Origin: Oehlia diaphana
Taxonomy: Eukaryota; Glomeromycota; Glomeromycetes; Glomerales; Glomeraceae
DNA length: 30,373 nucleotides
Direction: 5' to 3'
Assembly: GCA_003833135.1 (NCBI GenBank)
Contig: QZLH01000148.1
Location: forward strand, 98,768 to 129,140
How positions within the stretch are numbered: the first letter of the stretch is position 1; the number at the start of each line of letters is the position of its first letter. The position numbers and the translations under genes are program-made. Positions 19,089-30,373 of the stretch are shown here, piece by piece. The notes beneath the pieces are model-generated. The model saw only the letters and a list, made by a program, of their open reading frames with translations. It was not told the DNA's origin and ran no database searches.

Positions 19089-21137
19089 AATACAAATAAA
19101 AAATATAATATTAAATTTTGCTACAATTTATTTTAGTTTTCAAAAAAAAAAAAAATTAGAAAAAAATTTAACTTTTTTCGACCGGAGATTACATCATTTT
19201 ACATTCATATCATGTACTTGGATTAAATCGTTTTTTCTCAAGCTATTCCTAGAAATTTTTTGCCTAACTCTTTATTTCTATTAAGTATCCTGGATTCCTG
19301 GATATTAAAATTGTCACTTTTGATTGAGAAAGTTATTCTATTTTCTTTATCATTCCTCTATATATTCTTCCAACGGATAGAAAAAGTAATCAGACCACCT
19401 ATTTTATAGTTATCGAACCCGAAGTTTTCAATATTCATAATTAACAAAATATTGTATATGCCAATAATATATAGTAAAAATAATATTCGATAATGAATCA
19501 AAACATGAGCAAATCATTGGCTTTAATAATCTCAAAAAGTTGTCATTAAAAAGGTTATAATGTAATAGATGGTTTTTTCATTTGTTATAAATATTCGCCA
19601 AAATTTTTTTTTTTTCGTTAATTTAGGAACGTAATTTAAAAATTCATTCATTCATTCATTTATCTTGTGCACATAATATCAATAAAATTATTTAACTTAA
19701 AATTGATCCCAATTGTAAATTAAACAATTCTATATTAAAATTTACACCTGAGAAATGACTAACCTTTTTTATAAATACAGTATATACAAATACATATACA
19801 GTATAGCGATAAATATATCAGTGATTTATCTAAAAAGAATGTCCGAATACGAAATACATTTATTGTTGACAACTGAAAGTTCCACCACCGGTATTCATTG
19901 TGGTTCATTACAACCACTCTATCATGAATATAGCCAGTACATATTCCTCTTTATCAATTTCGAACAAGACCATAGTGCGGGCCAAAATTTTCTCTAACGG
20001 TAATAGTGCAGGCAGACTTTATGATAGAATTACCGATCACGTGCACTCGAGTTAAAATCTTTAGACCTCTAGTCCAGAAAAGGAATGGAAATAATTAGAA
20101 TCTAGCTTTTATTATCCAATTTGAATGATACATTGTTTGTTTTTATTTTGATAGTGAACATAAGAAAAAATAATGATGCTAAATATGTATATATATATGT
20201 ATATACTGTATGTATATGCTGAAACAGATGATTTTTTTACTTAGAGTTACACTACATGAACCTGGTTCCTGTGGTAACATGAGATTCTAAATTATGCGGG
20301 AAATATAGGATCAAGTAAAGAGTTAAACCAGAGATTAAAATGAAAAAGTAATAAAAAAGGGTTGGTTTGATCGGCTCTTGTGAAAATTTTCGGGATGATA
20401 AGTTAGTCAAAAGGACTCAGATGTCCGTCCGGCACGTGATGACTGATGATGTACATGATGTACAACAAATAAATCTAAAACAGCACTTAATAAATATACA
20501 AACAACTCCCTATCCTGTCTTGGCGCATTTCGGATAAAAATTCCGAGTTCATTATCATTAAAACGCAGAAAACAGAGTCACATGATAAATTATCAACTCA
20601 TGTTATTTGATCCTTTTTGAACCGAGATAGTTAAACGTACGTAATCGATTAGCTGCAGGAAATCTAGGATAACATAATTACGTGTAATTAATATTATTAT
20701 ATTACTGTATATACAGTATATATATATACATTTTTTTTTTTTTTTTTTGCACCGTCAAAATTTTTTGAGAAACTGGCCACATGACCAAGTTTTGTCATTT
20801 CTCGGAGAATTTTTTTTTTTTTGTAATGCTGCCAAAGAAAATGTAGTGTGCCTCAAACTCGGGTATATCCGTATATTCCGAGACTTATTACCTAAATTAT
20901 GAAACAAGATTTCTATTTTTCATAGTATTTATGAAAATTATACTTTTATAGGATAATTGATATCATTGTGTTTGTAGATCTGAATTAATTAGTATTCTCC
21001 TTGATTTCATTTACGTACACAGAGATCACTTGATAGCAAATGTGCATAATTAAAAAAGAAATAATTTCAAATGATTAATGCATGCCACAGATCTACAGTT
21101 ATTGTTATGTTTCACATATAAGTCCGAGTTTTATAAT
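19089..21137. other. Spacer upstream of first Nma111 gene
   Basis: About 2 kb with no supported gene; the frame at 19755-19997 is not domain-like. It contains an ATTC microsatellite (about 19645-19660), TATATA/GTATA runs (about 20185-20215), a 16-bp perfect palindrome TACTGTATATACAGTA (20703-20718), poly-T tracts at about 20730-20748 and 20811-20821, and AT-rich filler. Confidence 0.5.
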
Positions 21138-21145
21138 TATTTAAG
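21138..21145 (+). promoter_or_regulatory. TATA-like box for first Nma111 copy
   Basis: TATTTAAG lies 50 bp before the first ATG. The tandem paralogue has TATTTAAA 43 bp before its ATG, although most of the surrounding upstream sequence differs. This conservation supports a core-promoter role. Confidence 0.4.
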
Positions 21146-21187
21146 GGTTCCTCAACTAACCCTTTGTAAGAAATTCATTCTATCTTC

Positions 21188-24100
21188 ATGATGATTGATG
21201 AAAATGATCATCAGTATAATCCTAAAGCAATTAAAACTTCGACTTCTTGTGAACAAATTGTTTCATTAAATGTTAATGATCGAATATTAAATAATCATTT
21301 AGGATCTACCTCTTTATCATCACAAACTCAATCTTGGGAGTCTATTTTAGAAAAATCTATAAATGCTATTGTATCCATAAAAGCAAATTGTGTAAGAAGT
21401 TTTGACACAGAGGAATCCGGTGAGTACTTGTCTATCTCACTCAAAAAATATAACACAAATATAACACAATTTTCAAACTTAATTTTTTTTTTTTTAATAA
21501 TTTTAGATGAATATTTTGCTACGGGATTTATTGTTGATAAAGAGAGAGGGATTATTTTATCAAATCGTCATGTTGTTTCACCTGCACCTATTGTGGCTCA
21601 AGCTATATTTAAAAATTATGAAGAAGTAGAATTAAAACCAATATATCGTGATCCAGTTCATGATTTTGGATTTTTTAAATTTGATCCATCTAAAATTAAG
21701 TTCATGGATCTAGTACAAATCCCTCTTTGTCCGGAAAAAGCAAAAGTTGGTATAGAAATAAAAGTTGTTGGAAATGATAATGGTGAAACTTTATCAATTT
21801 TATCTGGTACTTTAGCAAGACTTGATAGAAGGTAAGAATTTATTCTTATTATTGGGAATTTATAACTTTTACACTAATTATTTTAACTTAATTACATTTA
21901 ATAATAAGAGCTCCAATGTATGGTACTGGAAATTATAATGATTTTAACACCTTTTATTTACAGGCAGCATCTGGAACTAGTGGAGGTTCTTCAGGAAGTC
22001 CAGTGCTCGATATTGAAGGAAATGCAGTTGCTCTCAATGCAGGTAGTACAAGAGAAGCATCATCTAGCTTTTATCTTCCTTTGAATAGAGTAAAAAGAGC
22101 TCTCAAGTATATTCAAGAAGGAAAAGAAGTTCCACGTGGAACTCTTCAAACAGAATTTGAATATAAACCTTACGATGAACTCCGACATTTGGGTCTTAAA
22201 TCAACTATTGAAAAAGAAATTCGTGAAAAATTTCCTGAAGAAACTGGATTATTAGTTGTTCGTATTGTTTTACCAAAAGGTCCAGCAGATGGTCTACTTA
22301 TACCCGGTGATATAGTTATTTGTGCAAATAAGAATATGATTGCCAATTTCACACAATTATTTTCAATAATTGATGATTCAGTTGGAAAAGATATTGAATT
22401 AACAATATGTCGTGGAAAAGAACAGATAGATGTTAAGTTAAAAATTCAAGACCTTCATTCTATAACACCAAATCGTTTCGTTGAAATTGGTGGTAGTATT
22501 ATTAATGAGTTATCATATCAACTTGCTTATTCTTATTCATGGTCTGTTGGAGGTCCATATATAGCTGAAAGTGGTTATATGTTTAATTGTGCATCAGTTT
22601 GGTGCATGAGTATCATTACTAGTGTTAATAATATCCCTACACCAAATTTGGATGAATTTATTAATGTTATGAAAACTTTGTCAGATGGTGCTAGAGTACC
22701 AATAAAATATTATCATTTATCTAACGTTAATAATGAATATACTTCAATTATATGTGTGGATAGACATTGGCACAAATTTAAAATAGCCGTTCGTGACGGT
22801 ACGTATTTAATAATTACTTTGAACTTTTTGCTTTTAAGTTATATGTTAACAATATTTATTTAATATAATTTAAAGATACTACTGGATTATGGAATTATGA
22901 GGAAATGCCTCCTCCTTCATCTATTCATACATATAAACCTGAAACAGCGCAAATTCAAACTTTAGATGAATCATTACAACCTGCAGGAAAAATTTGGCCT
23001 TCGCTCGTTATAGTTAATTTTTGTTTACCATATAATGTTAATGGATTAAGAAATGGACAAAATACACAAGTAAAAACTTTTGATTTTTTTTTTTTATTTA
23101 TAAAAAATTTCATTATTACATAGCTTTTAACCTTTCTTTATATCTTTTTTTTTTTATCATATAAATTTACTAAGTTTTATGGTGCAGGAATGATAGTATC
23201 TACTGAGCCACCCTTAATTGTATGTGATCGATATACAGTACCAATAAGTGTTGGTGATATTTTTATCACTTTCGCTAATAGTATTATTATACCTGGAAAG
23301 TTAGTTTATCTTAACCCTTTATATAATTATGCTATTATCACATATGATAAAACATTATTAGGAGATACACCTGTCAAAGCCATTGAATTGAGCGAAAAGG
23401 AATTAACGCAAGGCGATTCTGTTTATTTAGTAGGAATTTGTGGTGATTATACACCTATAGTAAAAAAAACTACCGTGAAACGTATTTCAAATGTTTATAT
23501 TTCAAAATGTTACCCTTTAAGATGGAGAGCTGTGAATTTTGAAGATATAGAATTGGATGATTATGTAGAATCAATAGGTAGTAATAAATTTATAAGATTT
23601 TATTTATACTGTATTTACTATATTCATATCTATAATAACTAATAATTTTAACCTAGGTGGTGTATTATGTGACAATGATGGGAATGTACAAGGATTATGG
23701 TTAACTTATTCTTCACAAGATAGCAATTATAAAGACATCACACATAAGTGTGGATTTTCAATATCTTTAGTAAAACCGACTTTAAAATCATTTAAAATTG
23801 ATGAGGTTCCAAAATTACATAGTCTTGATGTTGAATTTTGGACAATACAAATATCAAAAGCAAAAGACTACGGTTTATCAGATGAATGGGTTAGAAAAGT
23901 TGAATCTATGCCGAATACAAAAAATAATATGTTAACTGTATTAAGTATACTTGATTCAACAAGTCCTTCAGGAAAATTATTAGAAGTGGGTGATATTATT
24001 TTGACAATAAATGGTAATATGGTAACAAAAGTATTTGATTTGCCTACGGCTTTTCATTATTCGGAAGAAGTTGATGTGGTAAGTATTTAATAATTTTTTA

Positions 24101-24608
24101 AATCATAAATATTTATTTCATTTTAATTATAATAACTTGTTTGTTACAGTTAATATTACGTGATGGAAAAGAAATGAATATTAAAATAGCAACAACACCA
24201 CACTACGGAAAAGAGACAACAAAGATCATAGGGTGGTCAGGTGCAATTATACAAGAACCATATGAGGCAGCATTAGAACATGTTAAAAATGTACCAACAG
24301 GGGTATATGTATCATTTAGATCTGATGGTTCGCCATCATTAAAACTAAGCCAAGGGGTTTGGATTACCGAAATACAAGGAAGAAAAGTGAGCGGTCTAGA
24401 TTCATTTTTAGAAGCAATATATGCACACGAAAAAGAAATTAAAGAAAACCCCGAAGAAAATAATGATGGATATGTGCGTATTAAAACTATCAATAATACA
24501 AATGTTACGAAAGTTGTAACGATGAAATTAGATCCACATTATTGGGGTATTTGGCAGTTAGTTGAAGATAAAGAAGCAAAGACGGGATGGAAATTTATAG
24601 AATCTTAA
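21188..24608 (+). CDS. Nma111/HtrA-type serine protease with PDZ domains, copy 1
   Basis: Seven exons (21188-21419, 21507-21831, 21909-22798, 22876-23069, 23175-23577, 23657-24078, 24150-24608) total 2925 nt and encode 974 aa, close to the roughly 1000 aa usual for fungal Nma111. Domain 1 is a trypsin-like protease with a complete triad by motif: His99 in SNRHVVS, Asp130 in DPVHDFGF, Ser214 in [11 protein letters not shown]-like domains follow at about 277-367 and 368-460. A second, degenerate protease domain spans about 500-765 without the triad, then PDZ-like domains at about 770-850 and 853-960. The yeast relative is a nuclear protease linked to apoptosis-like death and lipid homeostasis; substrates here are unknown. 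An ATG at 21191 aligns with the start of the paralogue and may be the real start (973 aa). No signal peptide is seen. A tandem copy lies downstream at 26118. All introns GT-AG. Confidence 0.9.
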
Positions 24609-26074
24609 TAATTTTTGTATTTATTGTCCGGAGAAATGCGGAGGTCCGATGACAAAACTACAAACTTTTGTTTATCTCCTGCAAAATATTCCTTCCACGA
24701 AAATTACCACTGTTCCTTTTTGAACAACCTCTCGGCATCATGTTATTTCCTTTTGATTTCTTGAAATGTATTTATTTCAACCCTTCGGTTGCGACGGACT
24801 TTAACAGTTTCAGTTTTCCTAATTTATTTATTAGACATTTTTTATTTTTCTAGAAAAAAATCATTATTTATTTTATATTTTTGTATTTTTTATTATTGTT
24901 GTATGTATTATAACTTCATATGATCGTAAAATCATAATCTTCTTCATATTAAATTAAACAATCGTAGAATATAAATATACAATAACTTCGATATTTCAAA
25001 ACCCAATAATAAGAAATTTTGAAAATTTCGATTTTCGACAACTTTGATAAATCAAGAACTTTATATGTCAAGTTGAAACTTGCCCTGAATTTATATACCT
25101 ACAAAAAAGTATATTAATTATTACATAAGTTTATAAGTTCATTTGTTTTATGTAACTTTTCTGCTTCCTTATATATGTGAATCACCCGTAACGCTGGGGT
25201 GCGCAGTCAACTATAGTATATCAAGTTACCTAATATTTTACATAGTTAATATTTTTTTAGAATTTAAATTTGATAAACGAAATTTTCATAAAAAATGGCC
25301 CATTTTTTTTTTGGATGCGCAGATCGAAAATATTTTGACGCTTATTAGTTTCTCTAAACTATATTTACAAAGTTACGAAGCCTTTTTTCTACATTAACTA
25401 GTAAGTTACTATTTTATAATTTGAACTTTAAGTAGTTTGTCTATCTTGAGGTCTTATTTTTTTAGGAATTTTATTATTAATGCAAGAAATGGCCTCGCGT
25501 AACTTTGTTAATAAATCGTAACCTTAATTCTTTATATGCTTTTCTCAAAATGCAGAATCGTTAAAGCTGCACATCTAATTTAACATGAAATATAAATATA
25601 CATAATGGGTAGTTAAAATCATTTGCATTATCATTATTACATTATAGAAATTAATTGATATTATCGTCATTATATTTATTAGTATATATTTGCATTTGTG
25701 ATATTGAAATTTTAACTTATATTGTCATTATTAACTTCATATATGGTTGACCGCGCCCCGCACGCGCAGATCATTTATATCACGTGACATTTACTGTAAA
25801 CTCGAAATTTTCAGACTAACCACATTTGGCTACTCGAGAAAAAATTTTTTTTTTATTCCCGAGACGGCAAGACCCAAGCACGTTGTTCGGCGTTGTGTAT
25901 TTTATTTATATAGTTAAGTTATATGCTTTTAAGGATAGTACAAATGTGTCGTTCTTGACCTGTGCAACGGGTACTTGCGCATAATAGATGAGGTCAGATG
26001 ATGCCACAGGTAAGGTACTTTCGCAAAATCAGTCTAGATTTTATTTGTACAACAGTACAACTGCAGTAATTAAC
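24609..26074. other. Spacer between tandem protease genes
   Basis: About 1.5 kb, AT-rich with scattered GC-richer patches (CGCGCCCCGCACGCGC at 25751-25766; GGGGTGCGCAG near 25196). The open frames at 24668-24853 and 25143-25397 lack domain features. No remnant of a third protease copy was seen. Confidence 0.5.
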
Positions 26075-26082
26075 TATTTAAA
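26075..26082 (+). promoter_or_regulatory. TATA-like box for second Nma111 copy
   Basis: TATTTAAA lies 43 bp before the ATG at 26118, at nearly the same position as TATTTAAG in the first copy. Confidence 0.4.
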
Positions 26083-26117
26083 GACTCCTTACTGGGGGCG
26101 CTCTGCTCTTCCACAAA

Positions 26118-29100
26118 ATGATTGACGAAAATGAAGATCCTCAAGCTGCGGCCGAACAATTGAATTATAATGAACGAATAACGAGTGATCATCTAAGATC
26201 CATCTCTTTATCAGCACAAATGACGAAATCTTGGGAGCCTATTTTAGAAAAAGTTATAAAAGCCATTGTATCCATAAAAGCAAATCGTGTGAGGAGTTTT
26301 GATACCTCAAAGTCTGGTAAGTCCTACATGACACTAAATACGCCAGAGTTTGGGAAACTTGAAACTTATTTGTTATTGATTTTTAGGTGAAAGTAATGCC
26401 ACGGGATTCATTGTTGATAAAGTGAGGGGAATTATTTTATCAAATCGTCATGTTGTTTCGCCATCGCCTATTGTGGCTCAAGCTATATTTAGGAATTATG
26501 AAGAAGTAGAATTAAAACCAATATATCGTGATCCAGTTCATGATTTTGGATTTTTTAAATTTGATCCATCCAAGATTAAGTTCATGGACCTAGTAGAGAT
26601 TCCTCTTTGTCCAGAAAAGGCAAAAATTGGAATAGAAATAAAAGTTGTTGGAAACGATAATTGTGAAACTTTATCAATTTTATCTGGTACTTTAGCAAGA
26701 CTTGATAGAAGGTAAGAATTTATTCTTATTATTAGAATTTATAACTTTTACACTAATTATTTTAACTTTAATTACATTTAATAATAAGAGCTCCAATGTA
26801 TGGTACTGGAAATTATAATGATTTTAACACCTTTTATTTACAAGCAGCGTCCGGAACTAGTGGTGGATCGTCAGGTAGTCCAGTGCTTGACATTGAGGGT
26901 AATGCAGTTGCTCTCAATGCAGGGTCTGCAAGAAAAGCAACATCTAGCTTTTATCTTCCTTTGAATAGAGTAACAAGAGCTCTTAAATATATTCAGGAAG
27001 GAAAGGAAGTTCCACGCGGAACTCTTCAAACAGAATTTGAATACAAACCTTACGATGAACTCCGACATTTGGGCCTTAAATCAAGTATTGAAAAAGAAAT
27101 TCGTGAAAAATTTCCTGAGGAAACTGGATTATTAGTTGTTCGTATTGTTTTACCAAAAGGTCCGGCAGATGGTCTACTTATACCCGGTGATATAGTTATT
27201 TGTGCAAATAAGAATATGATTGCCAATTTCACACAATTATTTTCAATAATTGATGATTCAGTTGGAGAAGATATTGAATTAACAATATGGCGTGGAAAAG
27301 AACAGATAGATGTTAAATTAAAAATTCAAGATCTTCATTCTATAACACCAAATCGCTTCGTTGAAATTGGTGGTAGTATAATTAATGAGTTATCGTATCA
27401 GCTCGCGTATTCTTATTCATGGTCTGTTGGAGGCCCATATATAGCTGAAAGTGGTTATATGTTTAGTAGCGCATCAGCTTCGCGTATGAGTATTATTACT
27501 AGTGTTAATAATATCCCTACACCAAACTTGGATGCATTTATTGAAGCTATGAAAACTTTACCAGATGATGCTAGAGTACCAATAAATTTTTATAATTTAT
27601 CCAACACCAATAAAGAAAGAATGTCAATTATGCATGTGGATAGACATTGGCATAAATTTAAAATAGCTGTTCGCGATGGTAGGTATTTAGTATTTATTTA
27701 TATTTACGCTCTTTTACATATAAAAATCATTAACTTGTTAAATTTAAAGACACTACCGGATTATGGAATTATGAGGAAATGCCTCCTCCTCCATCCATTT
27801 ATTCATATAAACCTGAAACAGCACAAATTCAAATTTTGGATGAATCATTACAACCTGCAGGAAAAATCTGGCCTTCATTTGTTACCATTAGTTTTCGGTT
27901 ACCATATAATGTTAACGGAATTAGAAATGGACATGTAATTAGTTTACTTATTTTTGTACTTTATTCAAATTTTATTTATTAACTTTTAATCATATTATTC
28001 ATTAGTCTTGTGGTGCAGGAGTGATAATATCTACCGAGCCACCTTTAATTATATGTGATAGATATACAGTACCAACAAGCGTTGGTGATATTTTTATCAC
28101 ATTTGCTAATAGTATTATTATACCTGGAAAATTAACTTATCTTCATCCAATATATAATTATGCTGTTCTCACGTATGATAAAACATTATTGGGAAATACT
28201 CCTATCAAAGAAATTGAATTGAGCGATAAGGAATTAGTGCAAGGTGATTCTGTTTATTTAGTAGGAATTTGTGCAGATAATTCGCCCGCGATGAAGAAAA
28301 CTACTGTGAAACGTATTGCAAATATTGAAACGACGAAATGTTACCCATCAAGGTGGAGAGCTGTAAATGTTGAGGAAATTAGATTGGACGAACATGTAGA
28401 ATCACTAGGTAATTTTAAGTTTTCTAATACTGTATCTATATATGATGTTCGTATGTTTATTAACTAGTTTTTTCATCTAGGTGGCGTATTATGTGATATT
28501 GATGGAAAAGTGCAAGGATTATGGTTAACTTATTCTTCACAAAATGATAAGCATAACAACATTTCATTTAAGAGAGGTTTTTCAATATCTTTGGTAAAAC
28601 CAACTTTAAACTCGCTTAAACTTGGCGTACTTCCAAAATTATATGGTCTTGATGTTGAATTTTGGATAATAAAAATGTCAAAAGCAAAATATTATGGATT
28701 ATCTGATGAATGGGTTAGAAAAGTTGAATCTATATCAAATTCAAAAAACAATTTGTTACGTGTATTAAATATACTTGATTCAACAAGTCCTTCAGGAAAA
28801 TTGTTAAAAGTAGGCGACATCGTTTTGATGATAAACGGTAATATGATAACAAAAGTGTCTGAATTGCCTATGGCTTTTCATTATTCAGAAGAAGTTGATA
28901 TGGCAAGTATTTTTTAATTTATTTAAATAATTTATATATATACTTAGATAATTAATAATATTAATTTATTTAATATATAGTTAATATTACGTGGTGGAAA
29001 AGAAATAAATATTAAAGTAGCAACGACGCCATACCGTGAAAAAGAGGTAACATGGATCATAGGATGGTCAGGTGCAATTATACAAGAACCATATAAAGCA

Positions 29101-29436
29101 GCATTGGAACAAATTAAAAACGTACCAACGGGTGTGTACATATCATGTAGATTTCATGGATCACCAGCATTAAAATTAAGCACGGGAGTTTGGATTACCG
29201 AAGTACAAGAAAGAAAAGTGTGTGACTTAGATTCGTTTTTAAAAGCAATACGCGCGCATGGAAAAGAAATTAAAGAAAAGCCTGAAGATAATGATGGATA
29301 TGTGCGGATTAAAACTGTTAGTGATACAAATGTTACCAAAGTTGTAACTATGAAATTAGACCTACATTATTGGGGTATTTGTCAATTGGTTGAAGATGAA
29401 GAAGCGTTAACAGGATGGAAATTTATAGAAGATTAA
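26118..29436 (+). CDS. Nma111/HtrA-type serine protease with PDZ domains, copy 2
   Basis: Tandem paralogue with the same seven-exon structure: 26118-26316, 26387-26711, 26789-27678, 27750-27934, 28006-28408, 28481-28902 and 28981-29436. They total 2880 nt and encode 959 aa. Exons 2, 3, 5 and 6 have exactly the same lengths as in copy 1. The triad motifs are intact (His88, Asp119, Ser203), and the PDZ-like domains and the degenerate second protease domain are in the same order. Differences: a shorter N-terminus, three fewer codons at the end of exon 4, one fewer in exon 7, and replacement of several cysteines of copy 1 (for example NCASVWC becomes SSASASR). Intron 6 begins GC rather than GT (GCAAGT at 28903). 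Both copies look functional. Upstream sequences differ apart from the TATA-like box, so expression may have diverged. The protease/PDZ call is firm; substrate unknown. Confidence 0.9.
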
Positions 29437-30373
29437 ACTTTTTTTTTATTTATTTATTTATTTATTTTTAGACAAAAAAAATTCGATTCTTTTTTTATTG
29501 TTTGTATTTTGTTTTTATAAATTAACAATAATGATTTTGGCTTTTTAAACTAATCATTCATAATTTATTTATAAGACATTTTATACTGTTGGGCATTACT
29601 TTTATTGATGCATACGATTTAACAGAAAGTACGTTTTTTTGTTTCATTTTATTAAATAAATAGATGTCTCGTGACAAATTGAACCTATATTTAACGGAAT
29701 TTCGTACAAAAATTATAGCTAAATTAAATATAATGTCATTTCATTTTTTCACGACATACGCGACATAATACATTTCATCACTTTTCTTGAATAAAAATTA
29801 CATTGTATGTCTTTGGGTGTTCTTAGTGTGATCACTGTAATGCTTGTGTCAGAAAAAATTATGGGTTAAAATAAATGGAATTTTCATTGGTCGTAAATCA
29901 CAGAATCATCAGTATAATAAATTTCTAGATCCAAAAATGTTTAATTAGGTTTATAAAAATTGTTCTCGAATATCAAAAATATACTCGTGAAATATCACGA
30001 TTTACGGTGTAGTCGCAAATGATATGTTTTGGAGTCAATAAATTATTTAAAATAATAAAACTGAATAGGACCCAGAAATATATATACAGGGGTAGGGTAC
30101 ACAAATGCGTCGCCATCATAGTGGAATTAGACAGAGTAAAGTTTTGATTTGCGTACAATCTAAGATTTTTTCATCCATAGTTAGGTCATCAAGATTGCGT
30201 ATTTTTTATCAAAATTTTTATATGTAAAAAATTAGTTTGCGTATTTTTGGCCTAAATTTGGCTAATCTTATATATATAATATATTTACTCTACGTACTTT
30301 AATATTTAATTAACCGCATTGTAATATTTAGTATTAATTGAAAGAAATTTCTAAGGGTTAAAAAGTGAAATTT
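29437..30373. other. Right-edge spacer
   Basis: About 940 bp with no supported gene. A TTTA microsatellite follows the protease stop codon (about 29446-29470). GCGTATTTTT occurs twice (near 30197 and 30238) and TTTGCGTA twice (near 30148 and 30237), suggesting an old repeat. The minus-strand frame at 29973-30158 shows no domain. Confidence 0.5.

Noticed and set aside
20430..20465. TGATGACTGATGATG, reminiscent of box C/D snoRNA motifs
   Set aside because: The C- and D-like boxes are adjacent with no guide spacing and no terminal stem; more likely a simple ATG/TGA-rich stretch.
22170..22352. Minus-strand frame conserved in both protease copies (also at 27050-27232)
   Set aside because: Its conservation is explained by the protease coding sequence on the other strand and the recent conversion-like tract.

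Overview
The window is about 30 kb of very AT-rich nuclear DNA from a eukaryote. Short GT-AG introns (mostly 60-105 bp), TATA boxes close to start codons and long intergenic spacers rich in homopolymers and fold-back repeats all point that way. The gene mix is a lineage-expanded protein kinase family with cysteine-rich N-termini, F-box/leucine-rich proteins, a glycine-rich-domain (GRDP) protein and Nma111/HtrA proteases. Together with the base composition, this suggests an arbuscular mycorrhizal fungus close to Rhizophagus irregularis (Glomeromycotina). That assignment is inference from recognised protein styles, not from a search. No rRNA, tRNA or CRISPR was recognised.

Layout. Positions 1-1276 are AT-rich spacer with small repeats. 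A protein kinase gene with a broken or re-spliced reading frame lies at 1277-3131 (+). After a 2 kb spacer comes a large kinase at 5102-8953 (+). It has an uninterrupted first exon of 909 codons carrying three tandem copies of a cysteine-rich module, followed by a complete kinase domain. A second copy of its terminal exon lies just downstream (9033-9211). The next spacer holds coding-like debris, including a transposase-type helix-turn-helix remnant (10671-10826, -). Two related single-exon F-box proteins are arranged head to head (11151-12635 - and 13718-15193 +), separated by a GGTCC/GGACC-rich repeat element. A six-exon GRDP gene follows on the minus strand (15606-17803), with an inverted-repeat element inside its longest intron. 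A gene-poor 3.4 kb stretch carries two adjoining palindromic elements (18803-19001 and 19005-19088). The right third holds two tandem seven-exon copies of an Nma111-type double-protease/PDZ gene (21188-24608 and 26118-29436).

How the genes relate. This is not an operon and the products need not act together. The region looks like a dispensable, duplication-prone part of the genome. Kinases, F-box proteins and proteases each occur as local pairs, and inverted-repeat elements sit in introns and spacers. Pieces of genes are duplicated (module triplication, terminal exon duplication) or apparently homogenised (a conversion-like tract in the protease pair). Exon models were built by hand. For the four multi-exon genes the chosen exons sum to a multiple of three, which supports them. 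Transcript data would be decisive.
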